57,605 nt of DNA from Candidatus Abyssobacteria bacterium SURF_5. Lineage in GTDB: Bacteria > Abyssobacteria > SURF-5. The notes beneath the pieces are model-generated. The model had not been told where the DNA came from. It saw only the letters and a program-made list of their open reading frames with translations, and made no database searches. Shown here one piece after another: positions 31,304-39,873 of this stretch. A program made the position numbers and the translations under genes. Positions within the stretch are counted from its first letter, which is position 1; each line of letters opens with the position of its first letter. The DNA lies in NCBI GenBank assembly GCA_003598085.1, contig QZKU01000067.1, forward strand, positions 1 through 57,605, given 5' to 3'.

Positions 31304-33016
31304 ATGGCAAAGGTGAAGAAAATCAGGAGCGATATAGAAATCGCACAGTCTATCAAGTTAAAGCCGATCGAAGAGATCGGCGCGATGATGGGCCTGAGCA
31401 GGAATGATCTGGAACTGCACGGCGACTACATCGCAAAGATCAAGCTCGATGTCATTGACCGCCTGAAAAAGAGGCCGAACGCGAAATATATTGATGTCAC
31501 CGCAATCACTCCCACCCCGCTTGGAGAAGGAAAAACCGTCACCACCCTCGGTACCGGCCTTGCCCTCAACAAAATCGGGAAGAAAGCAATCATAGCTATT
31601 CGCCAGCCTTCGATGGGACCTACGTTCGGTATTAAAGGCGGCGCCGCCGGCGGCGGCTATTCACAGGCGCTCCCGATGGAAGACTTCAATCTGCACCTGA
31701 CCGGCGATATACATGCCGTCACCATGGCGCACAACCTCTGCACCGCATATCTTGATAACCACCTGTGCAAGGGTAACAAACTCGGCATCGACCCCTACAC
31801 CATTACGTGGAGGCGGGTCATGGACGTCAGCGACCGCATGCTCCGCAATATCGTCACCGGTCTCGGCGGCCGCATGGACGGCATTCCGCGCGAAAGCGGC
31901 TTTGATATCTCCGTCGCTTCCGAGGTGATGGCGATTCTCGCCCTCACCACCGGATTGAAGGATATCCGCGAGCGCCTCGGCCGCATCGTTGTCGCGTTCA
32001 CCAAAGACGGCAAGCCGGTTACTGCGGAAGACCTGAAAGTCGCCGGCGCGATGACGGTCCTCATGAAAGACGCTATCAAGCCCAACCTGATGCAGACAAC
32101 CGAGCAAACGCCGGTCCTGGTGCATGCGGGACCGTTCGCCAATATCGCCCACGGCAACAGCTCGATTCTCGCCGATATGATCGGCATCAAGTCATGTGAA
32201 TACCTGGTCACCGAAAGCGGGTTCGGCGCCGATATCGGGATGGAGAAGTTCCTCAACATCAAGTGCCGCATGAGCGGACTCACGCCCGACTGTATTGTGC
32301 TCGTGTGCACCGTGCGCGCCCTCAAGATGCACAGCGGCAAATTCAGGGTTGTCGCCGGCAAACCGCTCGGTCCCGAGCTGATCAAAGAAAACATTCAGGC
32401 AATCGAGGAAGGCATCGTCAACCTCGAAAAACATATCGAGAACGTGAAGCTGCACGGCCTCGAATGCGTGGTCGCCATCAACAAGTTCGCGACCGACACC
32501 AGGAACGAAATCAAATTTATCAAACAGCACGCGGAAAGAGCCGGCGCCTTGGCCGCCGTTCCCAGCGAGGTTCATGCAAAAGGCGGCGAAGGCGGACGCG
32601 AACTGGCCGAAGCCGTTGTGGCCGCGGCCGAAAAAGAAAAGAAATTCAAGTTCCTCTATCCGCTCAATATGTCAATCAAGGAGAAGATCGAAACGATTGC
32701 CACCAAAGTGTATGGCGCCTCCGCCGTCGATTATTCCCCGCTGGCAAATGAGCAGATTGAGCGGTATACTAAAGGTGGATTCGACAAAATGCCGATTTGC
32801 ATGGCAAAGACGCACCTGTCGCTCTCGCACGACCCGAAACTCAAGGGCCGCCCGACAGGCTTTACGCTGCCTATTCGCGAAGTTCGCGCGTCCGTCGGCG
32901 CTGGGTTCCTCTATCCGCTGTGTGGTACCATGAGCACCATGCCCGGCCTGCCGTCCGTTCCCGCCGGCGAAGCGGTGGATATCGGCAGGGACGGCCGCGT
33001 TGTCGGCCTTTTCTAA
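31304..33016 (+). CDS. fhs: Formate-tetrahydrofolate ligase
   Basis: A 570-residue cytosolic enzyme joining formate to THF with ATP, the first THF step of the methyl branch of the Wood-Ljungdahl pathway. The family's P-loop-like ITPTPLGEGKTVTT is at about 68-81, followed by RQPSMGPTFGIKGGAAGGGYSQ-type sequence (near 97-117), EDFNLHLTGD and a C-terminal GTMSTMPGLPS. Length is normal. ATG 31304 has GAGGAGG upstream; an earlier in-frame start has none. It opens a co-directional run that reaches acsE. Confidence 0.97.
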   Translation: MAKVKKIRSDIEIAQSIKLKPIEEIGAMMGLSRNDLELHGDYIAKIKLDVIDRLKKRPNAKYIDVTAITPTPLGEGKTVTTLGTGLALNKIGKKAIIAIRQPSMGPTFGIKGGAAGGGYSQALPMEDFNLHLTGDIHAVTMAHNLCTAYLDNHLCKGNKLGIDPYTITWRRVMDVSDRMLRNIVTGLGGRMDGIPRESGFDISVASEVMAILALTTGLKDIRERLGRIVVAFTKDGKPVTAEDLKVAGAMTVLMKDAIKPNLMQTTEQTPVLVHAGPFANIAHGNSSILADMIGIKSCEYLVTESGFGADIGMEKFLNIKCRMSGLTPDCIVLVCTVRALKMHSGKFRVVAGKPLGPELIKENIQAIEEGIVNLEKHIENVKLHGLECVVAINKFATDTRNEIKFIKQHAERAGALAAVPSEVHAKGGEGGRELAEAVVAAAEKEKKFKFLYPLNMSIKEKIETIATKVYGASAVDYSPLANEQIERYTKGGFDKMPICMAKTHLSLSHDPKLKGRPTGFTLPIREVRASVGAGFLYPLCGTMSTMPGLPSVPAGEAVDIGRDGRVVGLF

Positions 33017-33043
33017 AGGTAAACAGAAGACGGAGTTCCAAAC

Positions 33044-33595
33044 ATGGCTGTCAAGGAGATAACCGAAACTCAGCTCGACCAGAGCCTGCTTGACGAAGTC
33101 GAGAAAAAGGCTCACACGAAAGTCTCTTCATGCTTTCAGTGCCTGAAATGCTCGAGCGGATGTCCTCTCTCTCGCGAGATGGATTATCTCCCCGCCCAGA
33201 TCATCCGGATGATCAATCTGGGACTCCGAGAAGAAGTGTTGAAAAGTCGCACCATCTGGGTATGCGCGTCGTGTGAAACCTGCACGACGCGCTGCCCGAA
33301 TGATATCGATATCGCTCACGTCATGGACACGCTGCGCGAATTGTCCCTGCGCGCGGGCGTGGCGGAAGAAGAAGAAAACCTCAGGCGCTTCCACGAGGCC
33401 TTCCTCTCCGCGATTAAGACGTGGGGGAGAGTGCATGAAATCGAGATGATCGGCAAATACAAGCTGAAGACACGCACCTTCATGGAAGACAGGGACATCG
33501 GAATGAAGATGTTCAAGCGCGGCAAGATCAAACTGCTTCCGGAGCCGATCAAAGGGAGAAAAGCGGTAAGAAAGATATTCAAGAACACCCGGTAA
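33044..33595 (+). CDS. hdrC: HdrC-like heterodisulfide reductase subunit
   Basis: This 183-residue electron-transfer subunit has two 4Fe-4S motifs: C30, C33, C36, C40 (SSCFQCLKCSSGCP) and C74, C77, C80, C84 (CASCETCTTRCPND). The rest is helical as in HdrC. It lies 27 bp after fhs and precedes hdrB and hdrA. In an acetogen context HdrCBA does not reduce CoM-S-S-CoB; it passes electrons between ferredoxin/NADH-type donors and another enzyme, here probably MetVF. Confidence 0.92.
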   Translation: MAVKEITETQLDQSLLDEVEKKAHTKVSSCFQCLKCSSGCPLSREMDYLPAQIIRMINLGLREEVLKSRTIWVCASCETCTTRCPNDIDIAHVMDTLRELSLRAGVAEEEENLRRFHEAFLSAIKTWGRVHEIEMIGKYKLKTRTFMEDRDIGMKMFKRGKIKLLPEPIKGRKAVRKIFKNTR

Positions 33596-33604
33596 AGCGA
33601 CTCG

Positions 33605-33646
33605 CGCCGGTTTCCGCTCGCACCGTGCGGAAAACCCCAACCGGCG
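33605..33646 (+). other. Hairpin in the hdrC-hdrB gap
   Basis: CGCCGG ... CCGGCG encloses a second stem TTTCCGC/GCGGAAA. A 141-nt gap here is the longest inside the pathway cluster. There is no T-run, so it may affect processing or stability of the mRNA rather than end it. Confidence 0.4.
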
Positions 33647-33736
33647 GAAAAGATGCTTGGACTTCGTCTCCAACAGACAGAGCAGCAACGCCGGAATGAT
33701 CGTGCATGGAGACTGAAGAATCTCCAGCAGCGGAAA

Positions 33737-34615
33737 ATGGCAATGAAAGTAGCGTACTACCCTGGCTGTTCCCTCCATGGAACGGCTGAAGAATACGACG
33801 AATCAACGCGAATGGTTTGCAACGGGCTCGGCATCGAACTGGAGGAGCTCGAGGACTGGAACTGTTGCGGCGCCTCGTCCGCCCACGCCACAAATGATAA
33901 ACTCGCCGTCGCGCTGGCTGCGCGAAACCTCGCGCTCGCAGAGCAGGCGCGCCACCAAACGCTCCTGATCCCGTGCTCAGCCTGCTATCAGCGCCTGAAA
34001 TCCGCCGACGCCCGCATCCGGAACGATCAAAAGCTCGGCGTCGAAATGGCTTCCCTGACCGGAATGCCATATTCGGGCAAGCTCGAAATCCTGCAGATCA
34101 TCCAGATACTGGCCCGCCCCGAGATGCTCGAGAAGGTCCGCGAGAAAATCAGAAAACCGCTCAAAGACCTGGCAACCGTCTGCTATTACGGGTGCCTGAC
34201 AGTGCGGCCGCCAAAATATACACAAGTTGCCGATTATGAAAATCCGATGTTCATGGACGAGCTGATGCAGGCAGCGGGCGCCGCCAACCGCTTCTGGTCC
34301 TATAAAACCGAATGCTGCAGCGCCGGTCTTGCGATGGCGCGCTCCGATGTAACTAAAAAATTGGCGGGTATCCTGCTGAGGATGGCCGACGAGGCCGATG
34401 CCGAATGCATCGTCGTCAGTTGTCCGATGTGTCATGCAAATCTCGACACGCGACAGGATGCGCTGCTGGCGGAAAGGCAAATTCCCAGAAAAATCCCGAT
34501 CCTTTATGTCACCGAGTTGTTGGCGCTTGCAATGGGGATTCAAGCAGTAGGAAAGCTGTGGCCAAAACATCTGGTCGATCCGCGTCCGCTTCTCACGGCG
34601 AAAGGACTTGCATGA
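33737..34615 (+). CDS. hdrB: HdrB-like heterodisulfide reductase subunit
   Basis: This 292-residue protein has two Cys-rich CCG-type domains that hold the noncubane 4Fe-4S clusters in methanogen HdrB: the start is YYPGCSLHGTAEEY, then DWNCCGASSAH near residue 42, and in the second half YYGCLTVRPP, ECCSAGLAMA and SCPMCHANLD. The first Cys pair is followed by Ala rather than Gly-x-x-Cys, so one CCG motif is not textbook. ATG 33737 or ATG 33743 can start it. It sits between hdrC and hdrA. Confidence 0.92.
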   Translation: MAMKVAYYPGCSLHGTAEEYDESTRMVCNGLGIELEELEDWNCCGASSAHATNDKLAVALAARNLALAEQARHQTLLIPCSACYQRLKSADARIRNDQKLGVEMASLTGMPYSGKLEILQIIQILARPEMLEKVREKIRKPLKDLATVCYYGCLTVRPPKYTQVADYENPMFMDELMQAAGAANRFWSYKTECCSAGLAMARSDVTKKLAGILLRMADEADAECIVVSCPMCHANLDTRQDALLAERQIPRKIPILYVTELLALAMGIQAVGKLWPKHLVDPRPLLTAKGLA

Positions 34616-34646
34616 GCAGTACGATTTCAGTAGGGGAGTAAACGAA

Positions 34647-37600
34647 ATGAGTAAACCAGCAGGTAACGGCGACGGGAAGCGGTCGGTAGGCGCCATCCTG
34701 GTGGTCGGCGGCGGTATCGGCGGAATGCAGGCGTCGCTCGACCTCGCGAACGCCGGATTCAAAGTCTATCTCGTCGAAAGAAGCCCCTCCATCGGCGGCA
34801 GGATGGCCCAGCTCGATAAGACATTCCCCACCAACGACTGCTCGATGTGCACGATCTCGCCGAAACTGATAGAAGTCGCCAAGCACCTGAATATCGACCT
34901 GATCACCTATTCCGACGTCGAATCGATCGAGGGCGAGTCGGGCAATTTCACCGTCCGCGTAAAATGCCGGGCCAAATCGGTCGATTACAGCAAGTGCACC
35001 GGCTGCGGCCTGTGCTCCGAGAAATGTCCCACCAAGGTGGACAGCGAGTTCGAAGCAGGCATTGGCAAACGGAAAGCCATCTACGTGCCCTATCCGCAGG
35101 CCGTCCCGAACAAGCCGGTCATCGACCGTGAGCACTGCATGAAATTCACAAAGGGCAAGTGCGGCGTCTGCCAGAAAAAATGCCCGACCGGCGCAATCGA
35201 TTACGAACAGAAAGATGAAATCCGGGAGTTGAAGGTGGGCGCCGTCATTCTCGCCCCCGGCTATGATCCCGTCGATGCGAGCGTGCGGCCCGAGTATGGA
35301 TTCGGCCGCTATAAGAACGTCATTACCAGCCTGCAGTACGAGCGCCTCCTGAGCGCGTCGGGCCCGACACAGGGGCACATCAAGCGCTCCTCCGACGGCG
35401 TCGCCCCCCGCAGGATCGCTTGGATTCAATGCGTTGGCTCGCGCGACAAAACATGCGGCAATGAATACTGCTCCTCCGTCTGCTGCATGTACGCCACCAA
35501 AGAGGCGATCATGACCGCCGAGCACGAAAAGGAAGCGAAATGCACCATTTTCTTTAATGATATACGCGCTTTCGGGAAAGGCTTCGAACGCTATTATATC
35601 GGCGCCGAGAAGGACAACGGCGTCAGCTACATCCGCGGCATCGTCTCCACAGTCCGCGAGATGCAGAAAACCAAGAACCTGCTTATCAAATATGCTTCCG
35701 ATGACGGCGAAGTGAAGGAAGAGGAATTCGATCTGGTCGTTCTCTCGGTCGGCTTGAAACCGTCGGCGGATAGCAAGCGCCTCGCCGAAATAGCCGGTAT
35801 CAAGCTCGACAGTCACGGTTACGCGCTCGCCTCCACGTTCAGCCCGAACCGGTCCTCGCGGCCCGGCGTGTTTGTCTGTGGCGCTTTCCTCGCGCCCATG
35901 GATATTCCGGAAACGGTCATGACCGCCAGCAGCGCGGCGGCCGCCTCGGCCGAGCTGGTCGCGCAGGAACGAGGATCACTCGCGGCTTACAAGACGTACC
36001 CCGACGAGCGAGACGTGGCCCAGGAAGAGCCGCGGGTCGGAGTATTTGTCTGCCGCTGCGGCACCAATATCGCGCGCGTGGTGGATGTGCCGAAAGTGGT
36101 CGAATACGCCAGGACGCTTCCGTACGTCAAATTCGCCGCCGAATCCTTATTCTCCTGCTCGACCGATACGCAGAAGATCATCACCGACGCTATTAAAGAA
36201 AATAATCTGAACCGCGTCATCGTTGCGGCATGTACTCCGGCCACGCATGAGCCGCTGTTCCAGGACACTCTCAAGGAGGCCGGTCTCAACAAGTTCCTCT
36301 TCGAAATGGCCAACATCCGCAACCAGTGCTCCTGGGTTCACCAGGACCCTGAACTGGCCACGGAAAAATCCAAGGACCTCGTGCGCATGGCCGTCGCTCG
36401 CGCGCTCACCCTCGAATCGATCAAGCAGCTCCAGTCGCCGGTTACGCAGAAGGCGCTGGTCATCGGGGGCGGACTCTCGGGCATGACCGCCGCTCTCTCG
36501 CTCGCGCGACAGGGATTCGAGGCGTATCTTGTCGAAAAGAGCGATACGCTCGGAGGTTTCCTTAACCGCCTGCACTACACGCTTGCCGGCGACGACGCTC
36601 AAAAGCAGCTCAAGCAATTGGTCAACGAGGTCAACGCGGAAAGCCGGATCAAAGTATTCACGAATGCCGAGGTCACAGAATTTTCCGGCCACGTCGGCAG
36701 TTTCCACGCCACGATCAAGACTCAGAACAAGAAAGAGAAAATAGACATCGGCGCCGTCATCGTTGCCACCGGCGCAAGCGAATACAAGCCGGCGGAATAT
36801 CTCTACGGGCAGAATCCTAACGTCCTGACGCAGCTCGAACTCGAACACAAAATCGCAACCGAGCCCGATGCGGTCAGGAAGGCGCAGAAAATCGTCATGA
36901 TTCAGTGCGTCGGCTCCCGCGATCAGGAGCATCAATATTGCAGCCGCGTGTGCTGCGGGCAGGCCGTGAAGAACGCCTTGAAGCTGAAAGAGCTCAATCC
37001 CGCCGCAAAAGTTTACGTGCTTCATCGCGACATCCGGACATATGCAGGCAAAGAACTTCTCTATCGCGATGCCCGCGAAAAGGGCGTTCTGTTCCTGCGG
37101 TACGACCTCGAACATAAGCCGGAGGTGAGCGAACCGGGAGGCGCGCTGAGCGTGAAAGCGCGCGATGTGAGCATCGGCGCCACGTTGAACATACGGCCCG
37201 ATCTGGTCGTTCTGAGCACGGGAATCGTGCCGCATGAGACCAATACCACGCTCGGGCCCCTGCTCAAAGTATCGCTGGACAGGGACGGCTTCTACCTCGA
37301 AGCGCACCTCAAGCTCAGACCGCTCGATTTTGCGAGCGAGGGCATGTTCCTCTGCGGATTGGCGCACTCGCCCAAATATATCGAGGAAAGCATCGCGCAG
37401 GCTCGCGGCGCGGCCTCGCGGGCTGCGCACCTGCTGTCAAAGGACTCACTCACCGTCGGCGGCGTCATATCCGTCGTTGACGGCGAGAAATGCGTGGCTT
37501 GCCTCACCTGCGTGCGCGTGTGTCCCTACGGTGTGCCTGCCTTCAATCAGGAGACCGGCGTCGTCTATATCGAGCCGGCTTCCTGTCAGGGATGCGGCAT

Positions 37601-37700
37601 TTGCGCCGGCGCGTGCCCGAACAAGGCAATCGAGGTTCAGCATTATAAGGATCGCCAGGTCATCGCCAAGTGCGACGTCCTGTGTGAAGCAAAGAATTAA
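34647..37700 (+). CDS. hdrA: Double-length HdrA-like flavin/iron-sulfur subunit
   Basis: A 1017-residue protein that is two HdrA modules in tandem. Module one has an FAD fold (VVGGGIGGMQASLDLANAG), the HdrA Cys stretch TNDCSMCTISPKLIEVA, two ferredoxin motifs (CTGCGLCSEKCP; CGVCQKKCPTGAI) and the NEYCSSVCCMYATKEA loop. About residue 460 an HdrA N-domain begins (GVFVCRCGTNI), then a second FAD fold (VIGGGLSGMTAALSLARQG), a second YCSRVCCGQAVK loop and a C-terminal double ferredoxin (CVACLTCVRVCP; CQGCGICAGACP). Two FADs and at least four 4Fe-4S clusters are expected, so it could bifurcate electrons. It is followed by mvhD. ATG 34647 has GGGGAG upstream. Confidence 0.92.
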   Translation: MSKPAGNGDGKRSVGAILVVGGGIGGMQASLDLANAGFKVYLVERSPSIGGRMAQLDKTFPTNDCSMCTISPKLIEVAKHLNIDLITYSDVESIEGESGNFTVRVKCRAKSVDYSKCTGCGLCSEKCPTKVDSEFEAGIGKRKAIYVPYPQAVPNKPVIDREHCMKFTKGKCGVCQKKCPTGAIDYEQKDEIRELKVGAVILAPGYDPVDASVRPEYGFGRYKNVITSLQYERLLSASGPTQGHIKRSSDGVAPRRIAWIQCVGSRDKTCGNEYCSSVCCMYATKEAIMTAEHEKEAKCTIFFNDIRAFGKGFERYYIGAEKDNGVSYIRGIVSTVREMQKTKNLLIKYASDDGEVKEEEFDLVVLSVGLKPSADSKRLAEIAGIKLDSHGYALASTFSPNRSSRPGVFVCGAFLAPMDIPETVMTASSAAAASAELVAQERGSLAAYKTYPDERDVAQEEPRVGVFVCRCGTNIARVVDVPKVVEYARTLPYVKFAAESLFSCSTDTQKIITDAIKENNLNRVIVAACTPATHEPLFQDTLKEAGLNKFLFEMANIRNQCSWVHQDPELATEKSKDLVRMAVARALTLESIKQLQSPVTQKALVIGGGLSGMTAALSLARQGFEAYLVEKSDTLGGFLNRLHYTLAGDDAQKQLKQLVNEVNAESRIKVFTNAEVTEFSGHVGSFHATIKTQNKKEKIDIGAVIVATGASEYKPAEYLYGQNPNVLTQLELEHKIATEPDAVRKAQKIVMIQCVGSRDQEHQYCSRVCCGQAVKNALKLKELNPAAKVYVLHRDIRTYAGKELLYRDAREKGVLFLRYDLEHKPEVSEPGGALSVKARDVSIGATLNIRPDLVVLSTGIVPHETNTTLGPLLKVSLDRDGFYLEAHLKLRPLDFASEGMFLCGLAHSPKYIEESIAQARGAASRAAHLLSKDSLTVGGVISVVDGEKCVACLTCVRVCPYGVPAFNQETGVVYIEPASCQGCGICAGACPNKAIEVQHYKDRQVIAKCDVLCEAKN

Positions 37701-37768
37701 GCACGCGCGGCACGTGGTTGAAATGCCGCCTTAGGTTTTCACCGGTACCTACTGAGGAGAATCGCGTT

Positions 37769-38254
37769 TTGGAAGGACTCAATTTCGTTCCGAAAATCGT
37801 CGCCTTCTGCTGCCAGTTCTGCGCCTATAACGCCGCGGACCTGGCGGGCTCGATGCGGCTGCAGTACTCGCCGTACGTGCGCATCATCCGGCTCCTGTGC
37901 ACCGGCAAGATTGACAGCCTTTACATCCTGAAGGCTTTTGAGGATGGAGCCGACGCCGTCTTTGTCGCCGGGTGACTGGAAGGCCAGTGCCATTTCCTGG
38001 AAGGAAATCTAAGAGCGAAAAAGCGCGTCGAATTCACCAAAAAACTTCTTAAGGAGGCAGGCATAGAGCCCGAGCGGCTGGAAATGTTCAATATGTCCGC
38101 CTCGATGGGACCAAAATTCGCGGAGACGGCCGACGAGATGACCGAGCGCGTGCGCAAGCTCGGGCCAAGCCCGCTGCGCAACGGCCGCGCCGACGAAAGA
38201 ATCGAACAACCTGAACCGGCGGTTACGGAGAAGAATGAGGGAGAGGCGAAATGA
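37769..38254 (+). CDS. mvhD: MvhD-like subunit, selenoprotein (UGA at 37973-37975 read as Sec69)
   Basis: A 161-residue iron-sulfur protein that links HdrA to a redox partner. TTG 37769 with GAGGAG nine bases upstream starts it. Family sequence reads CCQFCAYNAADLAG, RIIRLLCTGKID, then ADAVFVAG, an in-frame TGA, LEGQCHFLEGN and a normal C-terminus to 38254, overlapping folD. In MvhD the residue after VAG is a conserved Cys of the cluster site (usually AGCxxGDCH), so TGA stands exactly where Cys is expected, as in known selenoprotein MvhD members. A hairpin 16 nt after the TGA fits a bacterial SECIS. The reading frame continues for 93 codons with full family similarity, so a pseudogene or sequencing error is unlikely. 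Gene callers without Sec would split or drop it. Confidence 0.9.
37992..38008 (+). promoter_or_regulatory. Candidate bacterial SECIS hairpin of mvhD
   Basis: ATTTCC, loop TGGAA, GGAAAT: a perfect six-bp stem whose 5' edge is 16 nt after the UGA, inside the coding region as bacterial SECIS elements are. The loop holds a GG pair; whether SelB binds is not shown. Confidence 0.6.
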
Positions 38255-39141
38255 CAGCGAAGATCATCAGCGGAAATAAGATTGCCGAAGAGATGCGGGC
38301 CGAGATGAAAAAGGAAATCGAGGACCTGAAGGCCAAGCATAACCTGGTTCCCGGTCTCGCGGTCGTGCTTGTGGGAGAGAACCCCGCATCGGTCGTCTAC
38401 GTGCGCAATAAAAAGAAGTCATGCGAGGAGATCGGCATCAACTCCTTCGAACACAAACTTCCCGCCGATACGTCCGAAGAGAAGCTTCTGGCGCTCGTGG
38501 ACAAATTGAACAACGACGACTCCGTTCACGGCATCCTCGTTCAGTTGCCGCTCCCAAAACAGATCGACGAAAACAAGGTGCTCAACAAGATCATTCCGAC
38601 CAAGGACGTCGACGGATTCCATCCCTTTAACGTCGGGCGCATGCTGGTCGGCGACCCCATCTTTCTGCCCTGCACTCCGCACGGCGTCCAGCAAATGCTT
38701 GCCCGCAGTGGAACGAAAATCGCCGGCAGCCACGTCGTGATCGTCGGTCGCAGCAACATCGTCGGAAAGCCGGTCGCCGCAATCCTCGTGCAGAAGGCGA
38801 AAAACGCCGACGCAACCGTCACCATTTGTCATTCCCGCACCAAAGACCTTCCCGCCGTATGCCGGTTGGGCGACATCCTCATTGCCGCCATCGGCGTGCC
38901 GGAATTCATCAAGGCCGATATGGTTAAGGAGGGCGCGGTCGTAATAGATGTGGGTGTCAACAGGGTTGAAGATAAATCGAACCCCAAAGGCTTCAAACTC
39001 GTTGGAGACGTTGACTTTGAGGCATGCAAGGAGAAGGCGAGCGCGATCTCGCCGGTCCCGGGCGGCGTTGGCCCGATGACCATCACCATGCTCCTGCACA
39101 ACACCATCAGGGCCGCCAAGTTAAAGAACAATATCGCATAG
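38251..39141 (+). CDS. folD: Bifunctional methylene-THF dehydrogenase/methenyl-THF cyclohydrolase
   Basis: This 296-residue FolD interconverts formyl-, methenyl- and methylene-THF and so covers two steps of the methyl branch. Signatures: VGENPASVVYVRNKKKSCEEIGI with the catalytic Lys, ILVQLPLPK, PTKDVDGFHPFNVG, the nucleotide-binding VVIVGRSNIVGKPVA and the end PVPGGVGPMTITMLLHNT. It overlaps mvhD by four bases. Confidence 0.97.
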   Translation: MTAKIISGNKIAEEMRAEMKKEIEDLKAKHNLVPGLAVVLVGENPASVVYVRNKKKSCEEIGINSFEHKLPADTSEEKLLALVDKLNNDDSVHGILVQLPLPKQIDENKVLNKIIPTKDVDGFHPFNVGRMLVGDPIFLPCTPHGVQQMLARSGTKIAGSHVVIVGRSNIVGKPVAAILVQKAKNADATVTICHSRTKDLPAVCRLGDILIAAIGVPEFIKADMVKEGAVVIDVGVNRVEDKSNPKGFKLVGDVDFEACKEKASAISPVPGGVGPMTITMLLHNTIRAAKLKNNIA

Positions 39142-39204
39142 TGTGATCGAAGTTACAGTAAAAAAGAACGATTTCTGATAGAGTCGTTTGGAGGTTGAAG
39201 ACCA

Positions 39205-39873
39205 GTGATTGTAGGCGAACGAAAACCCTTTGACGAAATCCGGGAAATGCTCAAGGGTTATAAGAAAGTCCTGATTCTCGGATGTCGCACCTGTGTCGCC
39301 GTCTGCATGGCCGGCGGCGATAAGGAGGTCGAACTGCTCGGCTCGCAGCTTCGTATCGCTTCCAAGAAGGACGGCGTCGAGCTCGAAATCATCGAGGACG
39401 CCATCGAGCGGCAATGCGATCGCGAGTATATGGAACCCATCCGCGAAAAGGTCGAGCAGGTCGATGCCGTGCTCTCGATGGCTTGCGGATGCGGCGTCCA
39501 GTTCATGGCTGAAATGTACAGCGACAAGCCCGTGCTGCCGGCGATCAACACCAACTTCATCGGCGTCAACGAGGATGTCGGCGTGTGGACCGAGCGCTGC
39601 GGTCAATGCGGAAACTGCGTGCTTCACCTCACCGGCGGCATCTGCCCGATTGCGCGCTGCTCCAAGTCCCTCCTGAACGGACCCTGCGGCGGGTCGCAGG
39701 ACGGCAAGTGCGAGATCAGCAAAGACGTCGACTGCGGGTGGCAGCTCATTTATGACCGCATGAAACAGCTCGGCCAGCTCGACAAGCTCGAAGAGGTCAT
39801 CCCCGCGAAAGACTGGAACACCAGCCGCGACGGCGGACCTCGAAAGGTCGTCAGGGAGGACGTGAAGATATGA
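39205..39873 (+). CDS. metV: MetV, Cys-rich partner of methylene-THF reductase
   Basis: This 222-residue protein corresponds to the zinc/iron-sulfur subunit of acetogen methylene-THF reductase. Cys motifs include LGCRTCVAVCMAGG, ACGCGVQFMAE, ERCGQCGNCVL, CPIARCSKSL and LNGPCGGSQDGKCEI, enough for clusters and a zinc site. GTG 39205 has GGAGG ten bases before it. Its stop overlaps the metF start by four bases. In Moorella-type acetogens MetVF forms a complex with HdrCBA-MvhD, and all six subunits are encoded here in one run. Confidence 0.9.
   Translation: MIVGERKPFDEIREMLKGYKKVLILGCRTCVAVCMAGGDKEVELLGSQLRIASKKDGVELEIIEDAIERQCDREYMEPIREKVEQVDAVLSMACGCGVQFMAEMYSDKPVLPAINTNFIGVNEDVGVWTERCGQCGNCVLHLTGGICPIARCSKSLLNGPCGGSQDGKCEISKDVDCGWQLIYDRMKQLGQLDKLEEVIPAKDWNTSRDGGPRKVVREDVKI

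Noticed and set aside
37718-37975. mvhD as a truncated pseudogene ending at the TGA
   Set aside because: The TGA is at the conserved Cys position, similarity continues in the same frame, and a SECIS-like stem follows.
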